From the NCBI RefSeq assembly GCF_001705235.1, contig NZ_MCGV01000001.1:124001-188000 (forward strand): a stretch of 64,000 bases of DNA, in the 5' to 3' direction. The notes below the pieces were generated by a model. That model had not been told where the DNA came from. It saw only the letters and a list, made by a program, of their open reading frames with translations, and ran no database searches. Each line of letters begins with the position of its first letter. Position 1 is the stretch's first letter. Shown in pieces: positions 29,256-39,873 of this stretch. The translations under genes were made by a program, and so were the position numbers. The DNA comes from Clostridium pasteurianum. Lineage in GTDB: Bacteria > Bacillota > Clostridia > Clostridiales > Clostridiaceae.

Positions 29256-29336
29256 GCTGCTTCCTCCCACACCTTAATATTAACAATATATATATACACA
29301 ACAATTGCTAAGTTTATTCCTTTAGAGAGAAATTTA

Positions 29337-30335
29337 TTAAAAATAATATTCGTATTTTTTATCTCTGCCCATAAGTTCATTAACCTGCTGTCTTGGATCC
29401 TTATTTTGAAACAGAACCCCATAAAGTGCATTAGTAATTGGCATAGAGACTTTAAGTGATTCTTTAAGTTCGTAAAATGTTTTACAAGCCTTTACACCTT
29501 CTACAACCATTCCAATTTTTCTGCAGGCTTCCTCACAAGATACTCCCTTACCTATTAGTATACCAGCTTTTCTATTTCTGCTGTGCATACTAGTACATGT
29601 TACAATGAGATCACCCATACCTGTAAGTCCAAAAAATGTTTCTGGTTTACCTCCAAGCTTTACTCCTATTCTCATTATCTCGCTCATGCCTCTTGTCATA
29701 AGGGCTGCTTTTGTATTGTCACCATAACCCATTCCATCACATATACCTGAAGCTATAGCTATTATATTTTTAACAGCTCCTCCTATCTCCACTCCTACTA
29801 TATCACTATTTGTATAAACTCTAAAACCATTAGTCATGAAAACATCTTGAACTTCTTCAGCATATTTCATATCAGTAGAACTAACAACTACTGTAGTTGG
29901 AATATCATTTGCAACTTCTTCAGCATGACTTGGCCCTGAAAGCACTACCACTGGATTCCCTGGAAGTTCCTCTTTAATTACTTCAGATAGTCTTTTTTTA
30001 CTCTCTTCTTCCATTCCTTTAGCAATACTTATAATAATCTGTTCTTCACTTATGACTGATTTTATTTTTTTACATATTTCTCTTATTGCAAAAGAAGGAA
30101 CCGCAAGTACCACATATTTATTTTGTTTAGCCGCTAAATAAATATCATCTACAGCCTTAACATTATAAGGTATAACACTATCAGGAAGATATCTCGTATT
30201 AGTTTTTAAGGTATTTATATCATCTACATTCTGCTTATTTCTATCCCATATAGTGATATCATATCCTTTTTTAGCAAGCATTATTCCAAGTGCCGTACCA
30301 AAACTTCCACCACCTATAAATGTTATGCCCTGCAT
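29337..30335 (-). CDS. gpsA: NAD(P)H-dependent glycerol-3-phosphate dehydrogenase
   Basis: GpsA reduces dihydroxyacetone phosphate to sn-glycerol 3-phosphate for phospholipids. The 332-residue protein has the Rossmann motif [10 protein letters not shown] (residues 7-16), [11 protein letters not shown], the catalytic lysine in [12 protein letters not shown]-like [14 protein letters not shown], and [12 protein letters not shown]. It starts 1 base after der, and the der-gpsA-spoIVA order matches Bacillus. Confidence 0.96.
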   Translation of the reverse strand: MQGITFIGGGSFGTALGIMLAKKGYDITIWDRNKQNVDDINTLKTNTRYLPDSVIPYNVKAVDDIYLAAKQNKYVVLAVPSFAIREICKKIKSVISEEQIIISIAKGMEEESKKRLSEVIKEELPGNPVVVLSGPSHAEEVANDIPTTVVVSSTDMKYAEEVQDVFMTNGFRVYTNSDIVGVEIGGAVKNIIAIASGICDGMGYGDNTKAALMTRGMSEIMRIGVKLGGKPETFFGLTGMGDLIVTCTSMHSRNRKAGILIGKGVSCEEACRKIGMVVEGVKACKTFYELKESLKVSMPITNALYGVLFQNKDPRQQVNELMGRDKKYEYYF

Positions 30336-30336
30336 A

Positions 30337-31653
30337 TTATTCCTTCCTTTCGTTAAATATCATTTTTATTCCTGTTCCCTCAAAATCAAAGCTTTGTCTT
30401 AACTTATTTTCCAGGTATCTTCTATAAGAAAAATGAAGAAGCTCTGGATTGTTTACAAAGAATACGAAAGTAGGCGGTTTCACACCTATTTGAGTTACAT
30501 AAAAAATTTTAAGCCTCTTGAAAGCAACTGTTGGGGGCTCTTTCATTAAAACCGCATTACTTATAACATCATTTAATACTCCAGTAGCAATTCTCTTATT
30601 ATAATTATCATAACATTTTTTTATCTCTGAAAGCACCTTGTGTACTCTTTGCCCTGTCTTAGCAGATATGAATAGAAATGGTGCATAGGCCATAAATGAA
30701 AACTTAAATTCAAGGTCCTTTTTAAAATTATCCATGGTTCTGTCATCTTTTTCTATTAAGTCCCACTTATTAACTATAACTAAAATAGCTCTATTGTTTT
30801 CATGAGCATACCCTATTATTCTCTCATCCTGTTCGCTTATTGGATCAGTGGCATCAATCATAAGTACACATACATCACATCTTTCTATAGCCGCCATAGT
30901 TCTTACTGCACTGTATCTCTCAATTTGATCTTTTATTTTGCTCTTTCTCCTAAGCCCTGCAGTATCTATTAAAATCAACTTGCCAAAATCTGTTTCAAGA
31001 TAACTATCTATAGCATCTCTAGTTGTTCCAGGTATATCACTTACAATAACTCTATCTTCACCTAATATCCTATTTGTAAGAGAAGACTTTCCTACATTAG
31101 GTTTACCTACAAATGCAACTCGTATATATTCATCATCCTCTTCATCTTCATCAGCTGGCCTAAATTTATTTACTACTTCATCAAGCATATCACCTATACC
31201 TAATCCCTGTGAAGATGATATTGCAACAGGATCACCTATACCTAAATTGTAAAATTCATATATATTGTTTTCTTCAGCATTTTTATCTATTTTATTTACA
31301 ACTAAAACTATAGGCTTCTTGCTCTTCCTTAGCATTACAGTAACTTCATTATCAGCATCCGTAAGACCCTGCTTACCATCTACCATAAATATAATAACAT
31401 CTGACATTTCAATTGCTATCTGTGCCTGTCTTCTCATTTGAGTTAGTATTATATCATCATTTTCCGGCTCTATTCCACCTGTATCTATTATAGTAAATTT
31501 TCTTCCTACCCATTCTGATTCAGCGTAAATTCTATCTCTTGTAACTCCTGGTGTATCTTCTACTATTGAAACTCTTCTGCCTGCAAGTTTATTAAATAGA
31601 GTTGATTTCCCCACATTAGGTCTGCCAACTATACTAACTATTGGTTTTGACAT
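30337..31653 (-). CDS. der: Ribosome-assembly GTPase Der (EngA)
   Basis: Der is an essential GTPase with two tandem G domains acting in 50S subunit assembly. The 438-residue protein has G1 motifs GRPNVGKST (domain 1, about 8) and GKPNVGKSS (domain 2, about 182), G3 DTGG and DTAG, G4 NKID and NKWD, and a C-terminal KH-like domain ([15 protein letters not shown]). Its start overlaps the end of the radical SAM gene by 16 bases. Confidence 0.97.
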   Translation of the reverse strand: MSKPIVSIVGRPNVGKSTLFNKLAGRRVSIVEDTPGVTRDRIYAESEWVGRKFTIIDTGGIEPENDDIILTQMRRQAQIAIEMSDVIIFMVDGKQGLTDADNEVTVMLRKSKKPIVLVVNKIDKNAEENNIYEFYNLGIGDPVAISSSQGLGIGDMLDEVVNKFRPADEDEEDDEYIRVAFVGKPNVGKSSLTNRILGEDRVIVSDIPGTTRDAIDSYLETDFGKLILIDTAGLRRKSKIKDQIERYSAVRTMAAIERCDVCVLMIDATDPISEQDERIIGYAHENNRAILVIVNKWDLIEKDDRTMDNFKKDLEFKFSFMAYAPFLFISAKTGQRVHKVLSEIKKCYDNYNKRIATGVLNDVISNAVLMKEPPTVAFKRLKIFYVTQIGVKPPTFVFFVNNPELLHFSYRRYLENKLRQSFDFEGTGIKMIFNERKE

Positions 31654-32969
31654 TTTTCTTCCTCCTTGCCATATTTGTTTATTATATTAACTATATCTTC
31701 TCCAGAATAATCGCAAATAAGTACTTTTCTATTTAATGCTGCTTCAACTTCAGAAACTTTAACATCATCTAAAAATATATCTTCATCACTTTTAAGCATA
31801 TTTTTAGGAAGTATTATATAATCACCTACATAATTTTCCTTTAAATATTTTATAATATCTCTGCCCGTCAAAAGTCCTGCTACAGTTATATTTTTACCAA
31901 AGAAATCATTTATTACCCTCACAACATTAATTTTTAATTTTTTGCTTCTATTCATAAGAATATCTGCAGCATCATTTATCTCTTTATAAGCCAAAGCTCC
32001 TGTAACCATGGTAAAAGATTTATTTATATTATCTTCTAAATCATCTACAGTTTTGTGAATATTGTCTCTGAAAGTTCGTATCATTCCTATACCATCTTCA
32101 AATTGCTCGAAATTACCATAAAATTTTGTTTCAGGTATAACTTTTTTACTGAGAACATAAAATTCATCTGACAGTCTTACAAAAGGACTTCCTATCTCCT
32201 CAATGAATTTTTTTTGAAGTGGCTCAACATTTTCTATTTCCTTTAGAGCTGTTTTTTCATTATAAGGCTTCACTTTAAAAAGTCCTTCTCTATAATCTGT
32301 TATCCCAACAGGTACTCCCGCTACATTTTCCACTGAAGGATACAATTCATAAAGATCCTTAATAGTATGTATAAATTCCTTACCATCATTTATTCCTGGG
32401 CATAACACAACCTGGCAGTTCATTTTTATACCTGCCTTTGCAAGTTTCTTCATTCGCTCCATTAGATTGCCTGCAAATCTGTTATTAAGCATCTTTTTTC
32501 TAAGTTCAAGATTTGTAGCTTGAACAGATACATTTATTGGGCTTATTCTGTATCTTATTATTCTCTCTATATCTTCATCACTCATATTTGTAAGCGTTAC
32601 AAAATTGCCCTGTAAAAATGAAAGCCTTGAATCATCATCTTTAAAATATAGAGTTTTTCTCATTCCCTTTGGCAGCTGATCTATGAAGCAAAATATACAT
32701 TTATTTCTGCAACTTTTGGCAGAATCTAGAATTTCATTTTCGAATTCCACTCCCAGTTTTTCATCATATTCCTTTTCTATCTCAAGCTCCCATACTTCTT
32801 TATTGGGCTTTTCTATTTCTACAACAACATATTCATCTGCCATCAAAAATCTATAATCAATTATATCCGTTACTTCTTTACCATTTATACTTAAAAGACT
32901 ATCTCCTACATCAATGCCCATTTCTTCTGCTATGCTTGAAGGCTCAATTTTAATAATTTTATTTTTCAT
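31638..32969 (-). CDS. PDZ/radical SAM protein (DUF512 family)
   Basis: This is a 443-residue protein. The N-terminal PDZ-like domain (about 1-60; [21 protein letters not shown]) is followed by a radical SAM core with the cluster motif CRNKCIFCF (about 87-95) and a C-terminal DUF512 domain ([19 protein letters not shown]). The family is strongly linked to der in clostridia. The reaction is unknown; its gene overlap with der suggests a role near ribosome assembly or RNA modification, which is inference only. Confidence 0.88.
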   Translation of the reverse strand: MKNKIIKIEPSSIAEEMGIDVGDSLLSINGKEVTDIIDYRFLMADEYVVVEIEKPNKEVWELEIEKEYDEKLGVEFENEILDSAKSCRNKCIFCFIDQLPKGMRKTLYFKDDDSRLSFLQGNFVTLTNMSDEDIERIIRYRISPINVSVQATNLELRKKMLNNRFAGNLMERMKKLAKAGIKMNCQVVLCPGINDGKEFIHTIKDLYELYPSVENVAGVPVGITDYREGLFKVKPYNEKTALKEIENVEPLQKKFIEEIGSPFVRLSDEFYVLSKKVIPETKFYGNFEQFEDGIGMIRTFRDNIHKTVDDLEDNINKSFTMVTGALAYKEINDAADILMNRSKKLKINVVRVINDFFGKNITVAGLLTGRDIIKYLKENYVGDYIILPKNMLKSDEDIFLDDVKVSEVEAALNRKVLICDYSGEDIVNIINKYGKEEEKCQNQ

Positions 32970-33016
32970 AATTACTCCCTACAATATTGTGTTTACAGAT
33001 TTAAACTCTTTATATA

Positions 33017-33114
33017 GAAACCAGTTTAGTTATTAAGTTATGTATACTTCATAATATCTTTACAGTTAATATTTTAGAACATATATAACTTAAGCTTCGA
33101 TATGGTAACCCTGT
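33017..33114. repeat. Diverged single copy of the 101-bp palindromic repeat
   Basis: The segment starts GAAACCAGTTTAGTTATTAA and aligns by eye over its whole length with the last unit of the array at 4417-4815 (GAAACCAGTTCAACTATCAA). It keeps CATAAT, the central loop and the AACTTAAGCTTCG-ATATGG end. Many positions differ, but the two arms still pair partly (GTTATGTATACTTC with AGAACATATATAAC). It lies in the gene-free interval 32970-33278 before phoU. Confidence 0.65.
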
Positions 33115-33156
33115 AGTTATATTACATTATTAACTCTTTTAAGTCAAGAATAACGC

Positions 33157-33232
33157 AAAGTAACAGTATTTTAGAACGTTAAATAAAACTTATTGAGTAT
33201 TATTTAAACGGTTCTCAAAATACTGTTACTTT
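33157..33232. repeat. Short foldback related to element 3
   Basis: This 76-bp inverted repeat begins AAAGTAACAGTATTTTAGAA and ends with the complement (TTCTCAAAATACTGTTACTT). These arms match those of foldback element 3 at 9513-9700, including GTTAAATAAAA, but its central 110 bases are missing. It sits 46 bases past the phoU stop and might also end phoU transcription. Confidence 0.75.
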
Positions 33233-33278
33233 ACTTAGCAGGAAAAATTAACATTCTTAAAGTTTTACTTTAACCTAG

Positions 33279-33938
33279 TTAATCATTTAAATCAACTTGT
33301 TTTCCTGTTATGAGATAAATTGTGCATTCGCATATATTAGTTGTTCTATCTGCTATTCTTTCAAGGTATTTGCACACAAATAAAAATTGAGTGTGTCTAT
33401 TTATTTTATTTGTATCCTTCATCATAATTTCAAGGAGTTCATTAAAAATTCTTTTATAATATGCATCTACTTCATCATCACGCTTACAAACTTCATAGGC
33501 TGCATCAAGATCTTTTTCAACATAAGCATCAAGTGAATCCTTTATCATAGATTTAACCTTATTTGCCATGCTCCATATGTCACTTACAATATCAGGGTGC
33601 TTTTCTCCATTAAGTCTCTTTATAACTTTTGCTATATCTACTGCATGATCTCCTATTCTTTCAAGCTCTGTTACTATCTTTGTAGTAGTAAATACATTTC
33701 TTAAATCCTCCGCAACTATAGGCTGCTGCATTAAAATTAGCCTTATAATTTTGTTCTCTATTTCCTTCTGCGTATTATCTACAATATCATCTTTTTCTAC
33801 TACCTTTTTTGCCCCTACTTCATCCTGTTTTTCCAGTGCCTCCATACAATCATATATCTGCTTTTCAACCATGCTTCCCATTCTTAAAAGTTCAGCATGA
33901 AGATCCTCTAAATTAGCTTCAAAAACTTTTCTTGTCAT
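33279..33938 (-). CDS. phoU: Phosphate transport regulator PhoU
   Basis: PhoU links Pst transport activity to the PhoR kinase and dampens both. The 219-residue protein has the two PhoU repeats (three-helix bundles), each with the metal-binding pattern TELERIGDHAVDIA (first) and KYLERIADRTTNI (second). ATG 33938 is chosen because the upstream GTG lies inside the GAGGTG ribosome site. It is last in the pstSCAB-phoU order, 31 bases after pstB. Confidence 0.96.
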   Translation of the reverse strand: MTRKVFEANLEDLHAELLRMGSMVEKQIYDCMEALEKQDEVGAKKVVEKDDIVDNTQKEIENKIIRLILMQQPIVAEDLRNVFTTTKIVTELERIGDHAVDIAKVIKRLNGEKHPDIVSDIWSMANKVKSMIKDSLDAYVEKDLDAAYEVCKRDDEVDAYYKRIFNELLEIMMKDTNKINRHTQFLFVCKYLERIADRTTNICECTIYLITGKQVDLND

Positions 33939-33969
33939 ATATTTCACCTCACAAATAAATTATTAAACA

Positions 33970-34719
33970 TCATCCAAATCTTCCTGTTATATAATCTTCT
34001 GTTCTTTTATCCTTTGGTTTATAAAAAATGTCTTCGGTTTTTCCATCTTCTACAACTTCACCATTTAAAAAGAAAGCTGTATTGTCTGAAATTCTTCCTG
34101 CTTGCTGCATATTGTGAGTCACTATAATTACTGTATATTTATGTTTTAATTCATCCATTAACTCTTCTATTTTCAAAGTTGATATTGGATCAAGTGCTGA
34201 AGTTGGTTCATCCATAAGAAGAACTTCAGGTTCCACTGCAAGGGTTCTTGCAATACACAATCTCTGCTGCTGTCCACCTGATAATCCAAGAGCATTCTTT
34301 TTAAGTCTATCTTTAACTTCTTCCCAGAGAGCTGACCCCTTCAAACTCATTTCTACAATTTCATCTAATTTAGATCTGCTTTTTATTCCGTGTATTCTAG
34401 GTCCATAAGCAACATTATCATATATTGACATTGGAAACGGATTTGGTTTTTGAAATACCATGCCAACTCTTTTTCTAAGTTCTATAGCATCATAATCCTT
34501 ATATACATTTTTTCCTTCAAATAATACATCACCATCTATTTTAACTATACTTATAAGATCATTCATTCTATTTATTGTTCTTAAAAAAGTTGATTTACCG
34601 CAGCCTGATGGTCCTATAAGTGCAGTTACTGTATTAGGCTGAAAATCAAGATTTATCTTTTTAAGAGCCTGAACACTTCCATAATATAAATTTAAGTCCT
34701 TAGTCTGTATTATGCCCAT
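33970..34719 (-). CDS. pstB: Phosphate ABC transporter ATP-binding protein
   Basis: PstB is the ATPase of the high-affinity phosphate importer. The 249-residue protein has Walker [10 protein letters not shown] (about 33-41), the PstB-typical [11 protein letters not shown]-loop [11 protein letters not shown], signature LSGGQQQR and Walker [12 protein letters not shown]. It lies 11 bases after pstA. Confidence 0.97.
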   Translation of the reverse strand: MGIIQTKDLNLYYGSVQALKKINLDFQPNTVTALIGPSGCGKSTFLRTINRMNDLISIVKIDGDVLFEGKNVYKDYDAIELRKRVGMVFQKPNPFPMSIYDNVAYGPRIHGIKSRSKLDEIVEMSLKGSALWEEVKDRLKKNALGLSGGQQQRLCIARTLAVEPEVLLMDEPTSALDPISTLKIEELMDELKHKYTVIIVTHNMQQAGRISDNTAFFLNGEVVEDGKTEDIFYKPKDKRTEDYITGRFG

Positions 34720-34730
34720 TTTAATCCTCC

Positions 34731-35615
34731 TTATTTACCGCTGTATAAACTGTATATTTTTCTTCCGATGATTCGTGCTAAAAAATTAAATAGTAAAACC
34801 ATAATTACAAGCACTGCAGAAGAACCATTGGCAATTTTAGCTGCATCTGGTACCATGCCCTCAGAATTGAGCTTCCATATATGAACTGCTAAAGTTTCAG
34901 CAGGTCTGAACAAGCTAAAAGCCGAAGTTTTACCTACAAGACTTATATGCTGAAAATCAAGTGCAGGAGCACTCATACCGGCAGTATATAAAAGTGCAGC
35001 TGCTTCTCCAAAAATTCTTCCTGATGCCAATATAATACCTGTAAGTATCTCAGGTACTGCTGATGGAAGAATTACATTCTTTATTGTTTGCCACTGTGTA
35101 GCTCCAAGTCCAAGACTTGCCTCTTTTACCTTAACAGAAGATGCTTTAATGGCATTTTCTGATACTCTTGTCATAGATGGTAAATTTAAAATAGTAATAG
35201 CTAAAGCACCTGAAAGAATGGTATATCCCCAATTTGTCATGGTAACAAATACAAGTAAGCCAAACAATCCAACAACTATTGAAGGAAGGGATGCCATTGT
35301 TTCTATACAAAGTCTTATAAATCTTAAAATCATTCCTTCTTTAGCATACTCAGCCATATAAATTCCAGCGCCTACTCCAATAGGTATTGTTATTAAAAGT
35401 GACACTATTAGCATATAAAATGAATTAAAAAGCTCAGGTCCTATTCCTCCGCCAGCTTCTGTTATCTTAGGTTGCCCAAATAAGAAATTGAAATTTAAAG
35501 AATCCTTGCCTTTATAAATTATATAAATTATAAATAGTGCTAAAAGCGCAACTACAAATATAGATATAATATATAAAATTAATGTAGCTATTTTATCGTA
35601 TAATTTACTTTTCAT
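34731..35615 (-). CDS. pstA: Phosphate ABC transporter permease PstA
   Basis: PstA is the second membrane subunit of the phosphate importer. The 294-residue protein has six predicted membrane helices (first at about 12-34) and the permease EAA-like loop [20 protein letters not shown] that contacts PstB. Its ATG shares one base with the pstC stop (TAATG), indicating coupled translation. Confidence 0.95.
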   Translation of the reverse strand: MKSKLYDKIATLILYIISIFVVALLALFIIYIIYKGKDSLNFNFLFGQPKITEAGGGIGPELFNSFYMLIVSLLITIPIGVGAGIYMAEYAKEGMILRFIRLCIETMASLPSIVVGLFGLLVFVTMTNWGYTILSGALAITILNLPSMTRVSENAIKASSVKVKEASLGLGATQWQTIKNVILPSAVPEILTGIILASGRIFGEAAALLYTAGMSAPALDFQHISLVGKTSAFSLFRPAETLAVHIWKLNSEGMVPDAAKIANGSSAVLVIMVLLFNFLARIIGRKIYSLYSGK

Positions 35616-36508
35616 TAGACATCACCTCTTCTACCTATAAGTCTTATAATTACTATGAATGCAAATGAAATTAAAAGAAGTAAAAGTGCGAGTGACCAGA
35701 GTGCATCATTCCACACAGTGCCATTAGCTGTATTTGCCATATCCATTGTAAGCACACTGGTTAAAGTAGTTGTAGGTGATAAAAGTCCCTTTGCTGATTT
35801 CAAAGTATTTCCTATTACCATTTGAACTGCTAGTGCTTCTCCAAAAGCCCTGGCAAGTCCCAGCACAACTCCGGTAAGTATGCCATTTTTACTTGAAGGT
35901 ATTATTATTTTATATATTGTCTGCCATCTTGTAGCTCCTAGACCATAAGAACCTTCAATATATTCATTATGAACATTTTTTATAGCATCAGATGCCAAAC
36001 TGGCTATAGTAGGAAGTATCATTATACTTAGGACTAAAATTCCAGCTGCCAAGCTGAATCCCACACCTCCAAAATGCTTTTTTATAAGTGGCACTAAAAC
36101 AGTGACTCCTATCCATCCATAAACTACAGAAGGAATTCCAACAAAAAGTTCTAAGGAAGGTTTAAGTACTTTTTCACCTAGTTTAGGAGAAATCATATTC
36201 ATAAATACTGCAAGTGCTATTGCCATAGGTGTGCTTAATATTACAGCACCTATAGATACTAAAGTAGAACCTTTTAAAAATATAAGTGCTCCCAATTTAG
36301 GATTCTTTGCATCATCAGGTTTCCACACTTCAGAAAACAAAAAATTCAAAATTGAATAATGATGTTTTGTAAAGGTTGATATTCCTTTAGATGCAATAAA
36401 AAAAATAATAGAAAGGGTTAGAATAACTATAAAAGCACCACAAATAGTTGCAAAACCCCTTCCAATATATTCTGTTTTAAGCTTTTTTATAAAACTTCTT
36501 TTTTCCAT
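35615..36508 (-). CDS. pstC: Phosphate ABC transporter permease PstC
   Basis: PstC is the first membrane subunit of the phosphate importer. The 297-residue protein has a membrane helix near 17-40 and five more, the LFVGIPSVVYGWIGV helix and the EAA-like loop GSYGLGATRWQTIYKIIIP. ATG 36508 lies 7 bases after GAGGTAA; the ATG at 36514 abuts it. A long hairpin (36566-36609) separates it from pstS. Confidence 0.95.
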   Translation of the reverse strand: MEKRSFIKKLKTEYIGRGFATICGAFIVILTLSIIFFIASKGISTFTKHHYSILNFLFSEVWKPDDAKNPKLGALIFLKGSTLVSIGAVILSTPMAIALAVFMNMISPKLGEKVLKPSLELFVGIPSVVYGWIGVTVLVPLIKKHFGGVGFSLAAGILVLSIMILPTIASLASDAIKNVHNEYIEGSYGLGATRWQTIYKIIIPSSKNGILTGVVLGLARAFGEALAVQMVIGNTLKSAKGLLSPTTTLTSVLTMDMANTANGTVWNDALWSLALLLLLISFAFIVIIRLIGRRGDV

Positions 36509-36565
36509 AAACATTACCTCAACTTAAAGTTTAGTTTTATGTAATCCTGCATTAAAAATAATTTA

Positions 36566-36609
36566 AAAATTGAGACATAAGAAAGGTCATTTCTTATGTT
36601 CTCAATTTT
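36566..36609 (-). terminator. Hairpin between pstS and pstC (probable attenuator)
   Basis: AAAATTGAGA-ACATAAGAA pairs with TTCTTATGT-CTCAATTTT (one bulge) around a 6-base loop, followed on the minus strand by TTAAATTATTTTT. It starts 15 bases past the pstS stop. Such a site would let pstS be made in excess over the membrane subunits, as is usual for binding-protein transporters, or protect the pstS mRNA 3' end. Confidence 0.75.
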
Positions 36610-36624
36610 AAATTTTACTATTTA

Positions 36625-37518
36625 TTATTTTTTCAAATCGGCTGATGGTATATATCCCATTTTTTGTATAAGTGATTTATTGTCGCTGCTCATCATATAA
36701 TCTATAAATGCTTTAGAAGCATCATTTCCTTTACCTTTTGTATACATATGCTCATATGACCAGAATCCATACTTTCCACTTATTATGTTTGCCGTAGTAG
36801 GCGCAACATTATCAATAGATACCATATTTAAATCTTTTTGACCTTCGCCTGTTAAAAGATAAGAAAATGCTAAGTAACTTATAGAACCTTTAGTACTTGT
36901 CATTGAAGTTTTAACTGATCCACTTGCATCCTGTGTAGTTCCTATATCATCCTTTTCGTCTTTTCCATCCATAACTGTTTTAGTGAAAGTAGCTCTTGTT
37001 CCTGAAGATTTAGGTCTATGAACTATGTTTATTGCTTCACTTGATCCACCAACTTGACTCCAGTTAGTTATCTTTCCAGTAAATATATCTTGAATTTGTG
37101 CTTTAGTTAAATTCTTTACATTTACATCGCTACTTGTAACTACGGCAAAACCTATAGCACAAACTTTATGATCTGTTAATTTCTTTGCATCATCGGCATT
37201 TAATTTTTCTTCTGCAAAAATATCTGAATTTCCGACTTCAACTGCTCCTTGAAGAACTTGATTAAGTCCAGTACCACTTCCGCCACCTTGAACATTTACA
37301 TTTACACTAGGATATTTTGCTTTAAATCCATCTACAGATTTTTCAGCTAGAGGTTGAAGTGCAGTAGAACCCGAAAGAGTAATTGAACCGGATATTGTCT
37401 TTGTCTCTTTTTTAGTATTTGATGAATTAGAGCTTGAGCTGCTGCATCCTGCAAACAAACCTGCTGCTATTGTCACCGTAATTGCTAAAACTGCTAACTT
37501 GATTTTTTTACTTTTCAT
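36625..37518 (-). CDS. pstS: Phosphate-binding lipoprotein PstS
   Basis: PstS captures phosphate outside the membrane for PstCAB. The 297-residue protein has a lipoprotein signal (MKSKKIKLAVLAITVTIAAG) ending in lipobox LFAGC, with Cys at residue 25. A Ser/Asn linker follows, and then phosphate contacts: SGSTALQPL, GGGSGTGLNQVLQG, SDIFAEE and RPKSSGTRATF. It is first in the pst operon; a PHO-box-like repeat and a TTGACA -35 lie upstream (37608-37651), and a small leader hairpin (37564-37579). Confidence 0.97.
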   Translation of the reverse strand: MKSKKIKLAVLAITVTIAAGLFAGCSSSSSNSSNTKKETKTISGSITLSGSTALQPLAEKSVDGFKAKYPSVNVNVQGGGSGTGLNQVLQGAVEVGNSDIFAEEKLNADDAKKLTDHKVCAIGFAVVTSSDVNVKNLTKAQIQDIFTGKITNWSQVGGSSEAINIVHRPKSSGTRATFTKTVMDGKDEKDDIGTTQDASGSVKTSMTSTKGSISYLAFSYLLTGEGQKDLNMVSIDNVAPTTANIISGKYGFWSYEHMYTKGKGNDASKAFIDYMMSSDNKSLIQKMGYIPSADLKK

Positions 37519-37607
37519 TTAACCTACCTCCAAAGATATATAGATTAGTAATTTATTTTTTAGAAACCCTTTTGGGTTATCTCTCATCTACAAGTACAAT
37601 AATACAT

Positions 37608-37651
37608 TGTCAATGTTAATCAAGTATTATAGTAATGTTAAGTAAATTTAA
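37608..37651 (-). promoter_or_regulatory. Putative PHO box and promoter of pstS
   Basis: On the minus strand the sequence TTAACATTACTATAATACTT continues to a second TTAACA. Together they give TTAACA-N5-ATAATA-N5-TTAACA, an 11-bp spacing like PhoP sites (TTnACA repeats) of Bacillus. A TTAAAT lies 10 bases before them. The last repeat runs directly into TTGACA (37608-37613), a perfect -35; the matching -10 (TAGATG) is poor, as expected for an activated promoter. Confidence 0.65.
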
Positions 37652-37662
37652 CATTCCAAATT

Positions 37663-39708
37663 TTACAATTTAAATTTACTTATATGACTCTCTAGTTCAC
37701 ACGAAGTATCATCCAGATTTTTTATTACACTATCAACTTCCTTTGTGTAATTATATTGCTCTTTCATAATTTTACTTATTTCCTCTATTAGAGTGTTAAA
37801 TTCACCATAAAACTCTCCTATTTCGTTAAATTCATGGTAAATATTTTGATTTTCTGAGTTAACATAGTTTACACTTTCGTCAATGTGCTTTATATTGTTA
37901 TTTATCTCTTCAACTAAATAAAATACATTTTTATAATTTACTCTTGTGTTTTTAATTGCAGTTATTTGATCTTTATAATCACTATTTAACGAGCTCATTT
38001 TAACTCTTGTATCTACGATTTTAGTATTTACATTATTAAGTATTTTATCTATATTATTAATTTGCATTTCTATATTTTGAGATAATTTTTTTATTTCAGA
38101 AGCAACTACACTGAAACCTTTTCCAGCTTCTCCTGCTCTAGCGGCTTCAATTGAAGCATTTAGTGAAAGTATTTTTGTCTTTTTAGATACCTCTGTGACC
38201 AAATTTATTATATATTTTATGCTACTTGTATTTTCCTGAAGTTCTTTAAATGATTCATTTACTTCTTTTATGCTTTTTCTAAAAAATTCACTTACATCTA
38301 TAAGATTTTTTATACTTTCAATACCAATACTATTAAAATCTTTTATGTCTTCCGATAAAAGAAGCATTTGGCCTGAAGCTTCCTTTATCTTTTGAGTTTT
38401 AACACTGATGCCCTCAAAAGTATCAAAACCATTTTGAAGATCTTCACCAATTTTTAAGGAATCTCTAGAAACTATCTGCATATTTTTGTTTATATTCTCC
38501 ATACCATAAACTGTACTTCTTTGTGTATTCTTAACTACAGAATTTATTTCTATGAGTTCATTTGATACATGCTTTATTTGCATTAATAATTTTCTAATAC
38601 TTGATATCATATAACCAAAGGCTTTAGACAATTTTCCAACTTCGTCATTGCTTTCTATTTCATTTTTAACATTCAAATTACCTTTAGAAATTTCTTTAGT
38701 AGCGGCAATAAGTCTTCCCATTGGCTTAAAAATCATTTTAATTATAACTATCAAAAGAGGGATAGCAATTATAATTGATAAAATTGCTATTATAATTATA
38801 ATTAAGCCAATTTCCTTTGGTATACTTTGAAGACTTTTTTCACTGCTGCTCAAAACAAAAACTAATTTCATTTCAGGAATACTTGTTAAAGCTGCAAAAT
38901 ACTTTTTGTTATTAAATGTGTAATTTATAGTCTCATAGTTTTTTCTTGAAAAGAAGTTTTTTCCTTCTTCAATTCTTTTTATTTGGGGCACACTACTTTC
39001 TTTGTTTATATAATACTTTTGGGGATGATAAACTATTTTATTATTTGAATCTACTATAAAAACATATCCGTCTCCCATATACTTAAAATTATCAAATCGC
39101 TTTGAAAAATAATCTACATATATAGTTTTTCCAACTACACCTAATATATTCCCATTTTCATCTTTAACAGGACTTACAAAAGTTATAACAGGTTTACTTG
39201 TCATAACAGAAATATAAACGGAACTCATAGAATTTTCCCCTTGTAAAGCTTCTTTTATGTAATCAAAATGTGAGTAATCATATCCTAAATAATCGTCACT
39301 ACTTGAAACTGTAGTAATTCCATCTGCACCTGTAAAAAATATATTTTCTGTATCACTTTTGTCTGTATAATCTCCCTTAAACTTATTCTTCAAGTTTACA
39401 GCTTCACTGCCAAGTAGTGCTCCACTTCTGCCAATTTTGGCTTCTACAATACCTAAAGATATTACTGAAGAATCCTTTGAAATATTTTGCAATTCATTAT
39501 TCTGTACATCCATTAGACTTTTAAAATTATTATATATTTCGGAGGAAACTATTTTTGTGTTATTCATATTAAGTTTATAGATATTTGTATAGGTTTCATA
39601 ATAAATAATTCCATCTGCAGCTGCCATAATAAAAATTATAAGTATTACAACTATAAGCGATATTTTATATGATATTGAAAATTCTTTTTTTACATTTTTT
39701 AAATTCAT
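37663..39708 (-). CDS. Methyl-accepting chemotaxis protein with Cache domain
   Basis: This 681-residue chemoreceptor has an N-terminal membrane helix (about 15-37) and an extracellular dCache-type ligand domain (about 40-290; [49 protein letters not shown]). A second helix (about 300-330) leads to HAMP (about 330-385) and a signalling domain with the hairpin tip [21 protein letters not shown] 39708 follows AGGAGAAGAGG; the upstream start lacks one. It lies between pst and phoPR and has its own PHO-box-like site, suggesting control by phosphate; its ligand is unknown. No other chemotaxis gene is in the window. Confidence 0.93.
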   Translation of the reverse strand: MNLKNVKKEFSISYKISLIVVILIIFIMAAADGIIYYETYTNIYKLNMNNTKIVSSEIYNNFKSLMDVQNNELQNISKDSSVISLGIVEAKIGRSGALLGSEAVNLKNKFKGDYTDKSDTENIFFTGADGITTVSSSDDYLGYDYSHFDYIKEALQGENSMSSVYISVMTSKPVITFVSPVKDENGNILGVVGKTIYVDYFSKRFDNFKYMGDGYVFIVDSNNKIVYHPQKYYINKESSVPQIKRIEEGKNFFSRKNYETINYTFNNKKYFAALTSIPEMKLVFVLSSSEKSLQSIPKEIGLIIIIIAILSIIIAIPLLIVIIKMIFKPMGRLIAATKEISKGNLNVKNEIESNDEVGKLSKAFGYMISSIRKLLMQIKHVSNELIEINSVVKNTQRSTVYGMENINKNMQIVSRDSLKIGEDLQNGFDTFEGISVKTQKIKEASGQMLLLSEDIKDFNSIGIESIKNLIDVSEFFRKSIKEVNESFKELQENTSSIKYIINLVTEVSKKTKILSLNASIEAARAGEAGKGFSVVASEIKKLSQNIEMQINNIDKILNNVNTKIVDTRVKMSSLNSDYKDQITAIKNTRVNYKNVFYLVEEINNNIKHIDESVNYVNSENQNIYHEFNEIGEFYGEFNTLIEEISKIMKEQYNYTKEVDSVIKNLDDTSCELESHISKFKL

Positions 39709-39766
39709 GCCTCTTCTCCTTTGCAACAAATTGATATATATATAATAATTTAAAAAGGTTAAAGAC

Positions 39767-39794
39767 AATTTACATAAAGTTAATGTTATGTTAA
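39767..39794 (-). promoter_or_regulatory. Putative PHO box before the chemoreceptor gene
   Basis: On the minus strand TTAACA-TAACA-TTAACT-TTATG-TAAATT gives three hexamers at exactly 11-bp spacing, the layout of Bacillus PhoP sites. It lies about 60-85 bases before the chemoreceptor start and just after the phoR terminator. The promoter itself is unclear in AT-rich DNA (TATATATA, TATAAT-like runs at 39734-39750). Confidence 0.6.
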
Positions 39795-39801
39795 ATATAC
39801 T

Positions 39802-39850
39802 AAAATAGCTTCTTCTTAAAAGAATTTTATCTTTAAGAAGAAGCCATTTT
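39802..39850 (-). terminator. Terminator of the pgeF-phoP-phoR unit
   Basis: AAAATGGCTTCTTCTTAAAG pairs with TTTAAGAAGAAGCTATTTT around a 10-base loop, 24 bases after the phoR stop. The stem ends in a short U-rich run. Having A-runs on both sides it may work in either direction, but there is no gene on the other strand. Confidence 0.85.
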
Positions 39851-39873
39851 AAATTATATGAGCAAATCCTATT

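Noticed and set aside
29256-29336. GAATA and TATATATAT before spoIVA as a sigma-E promoter
   Set aside because: Spacing and the -10 do not fit the consensus closely enough in such AT-rich DNA.
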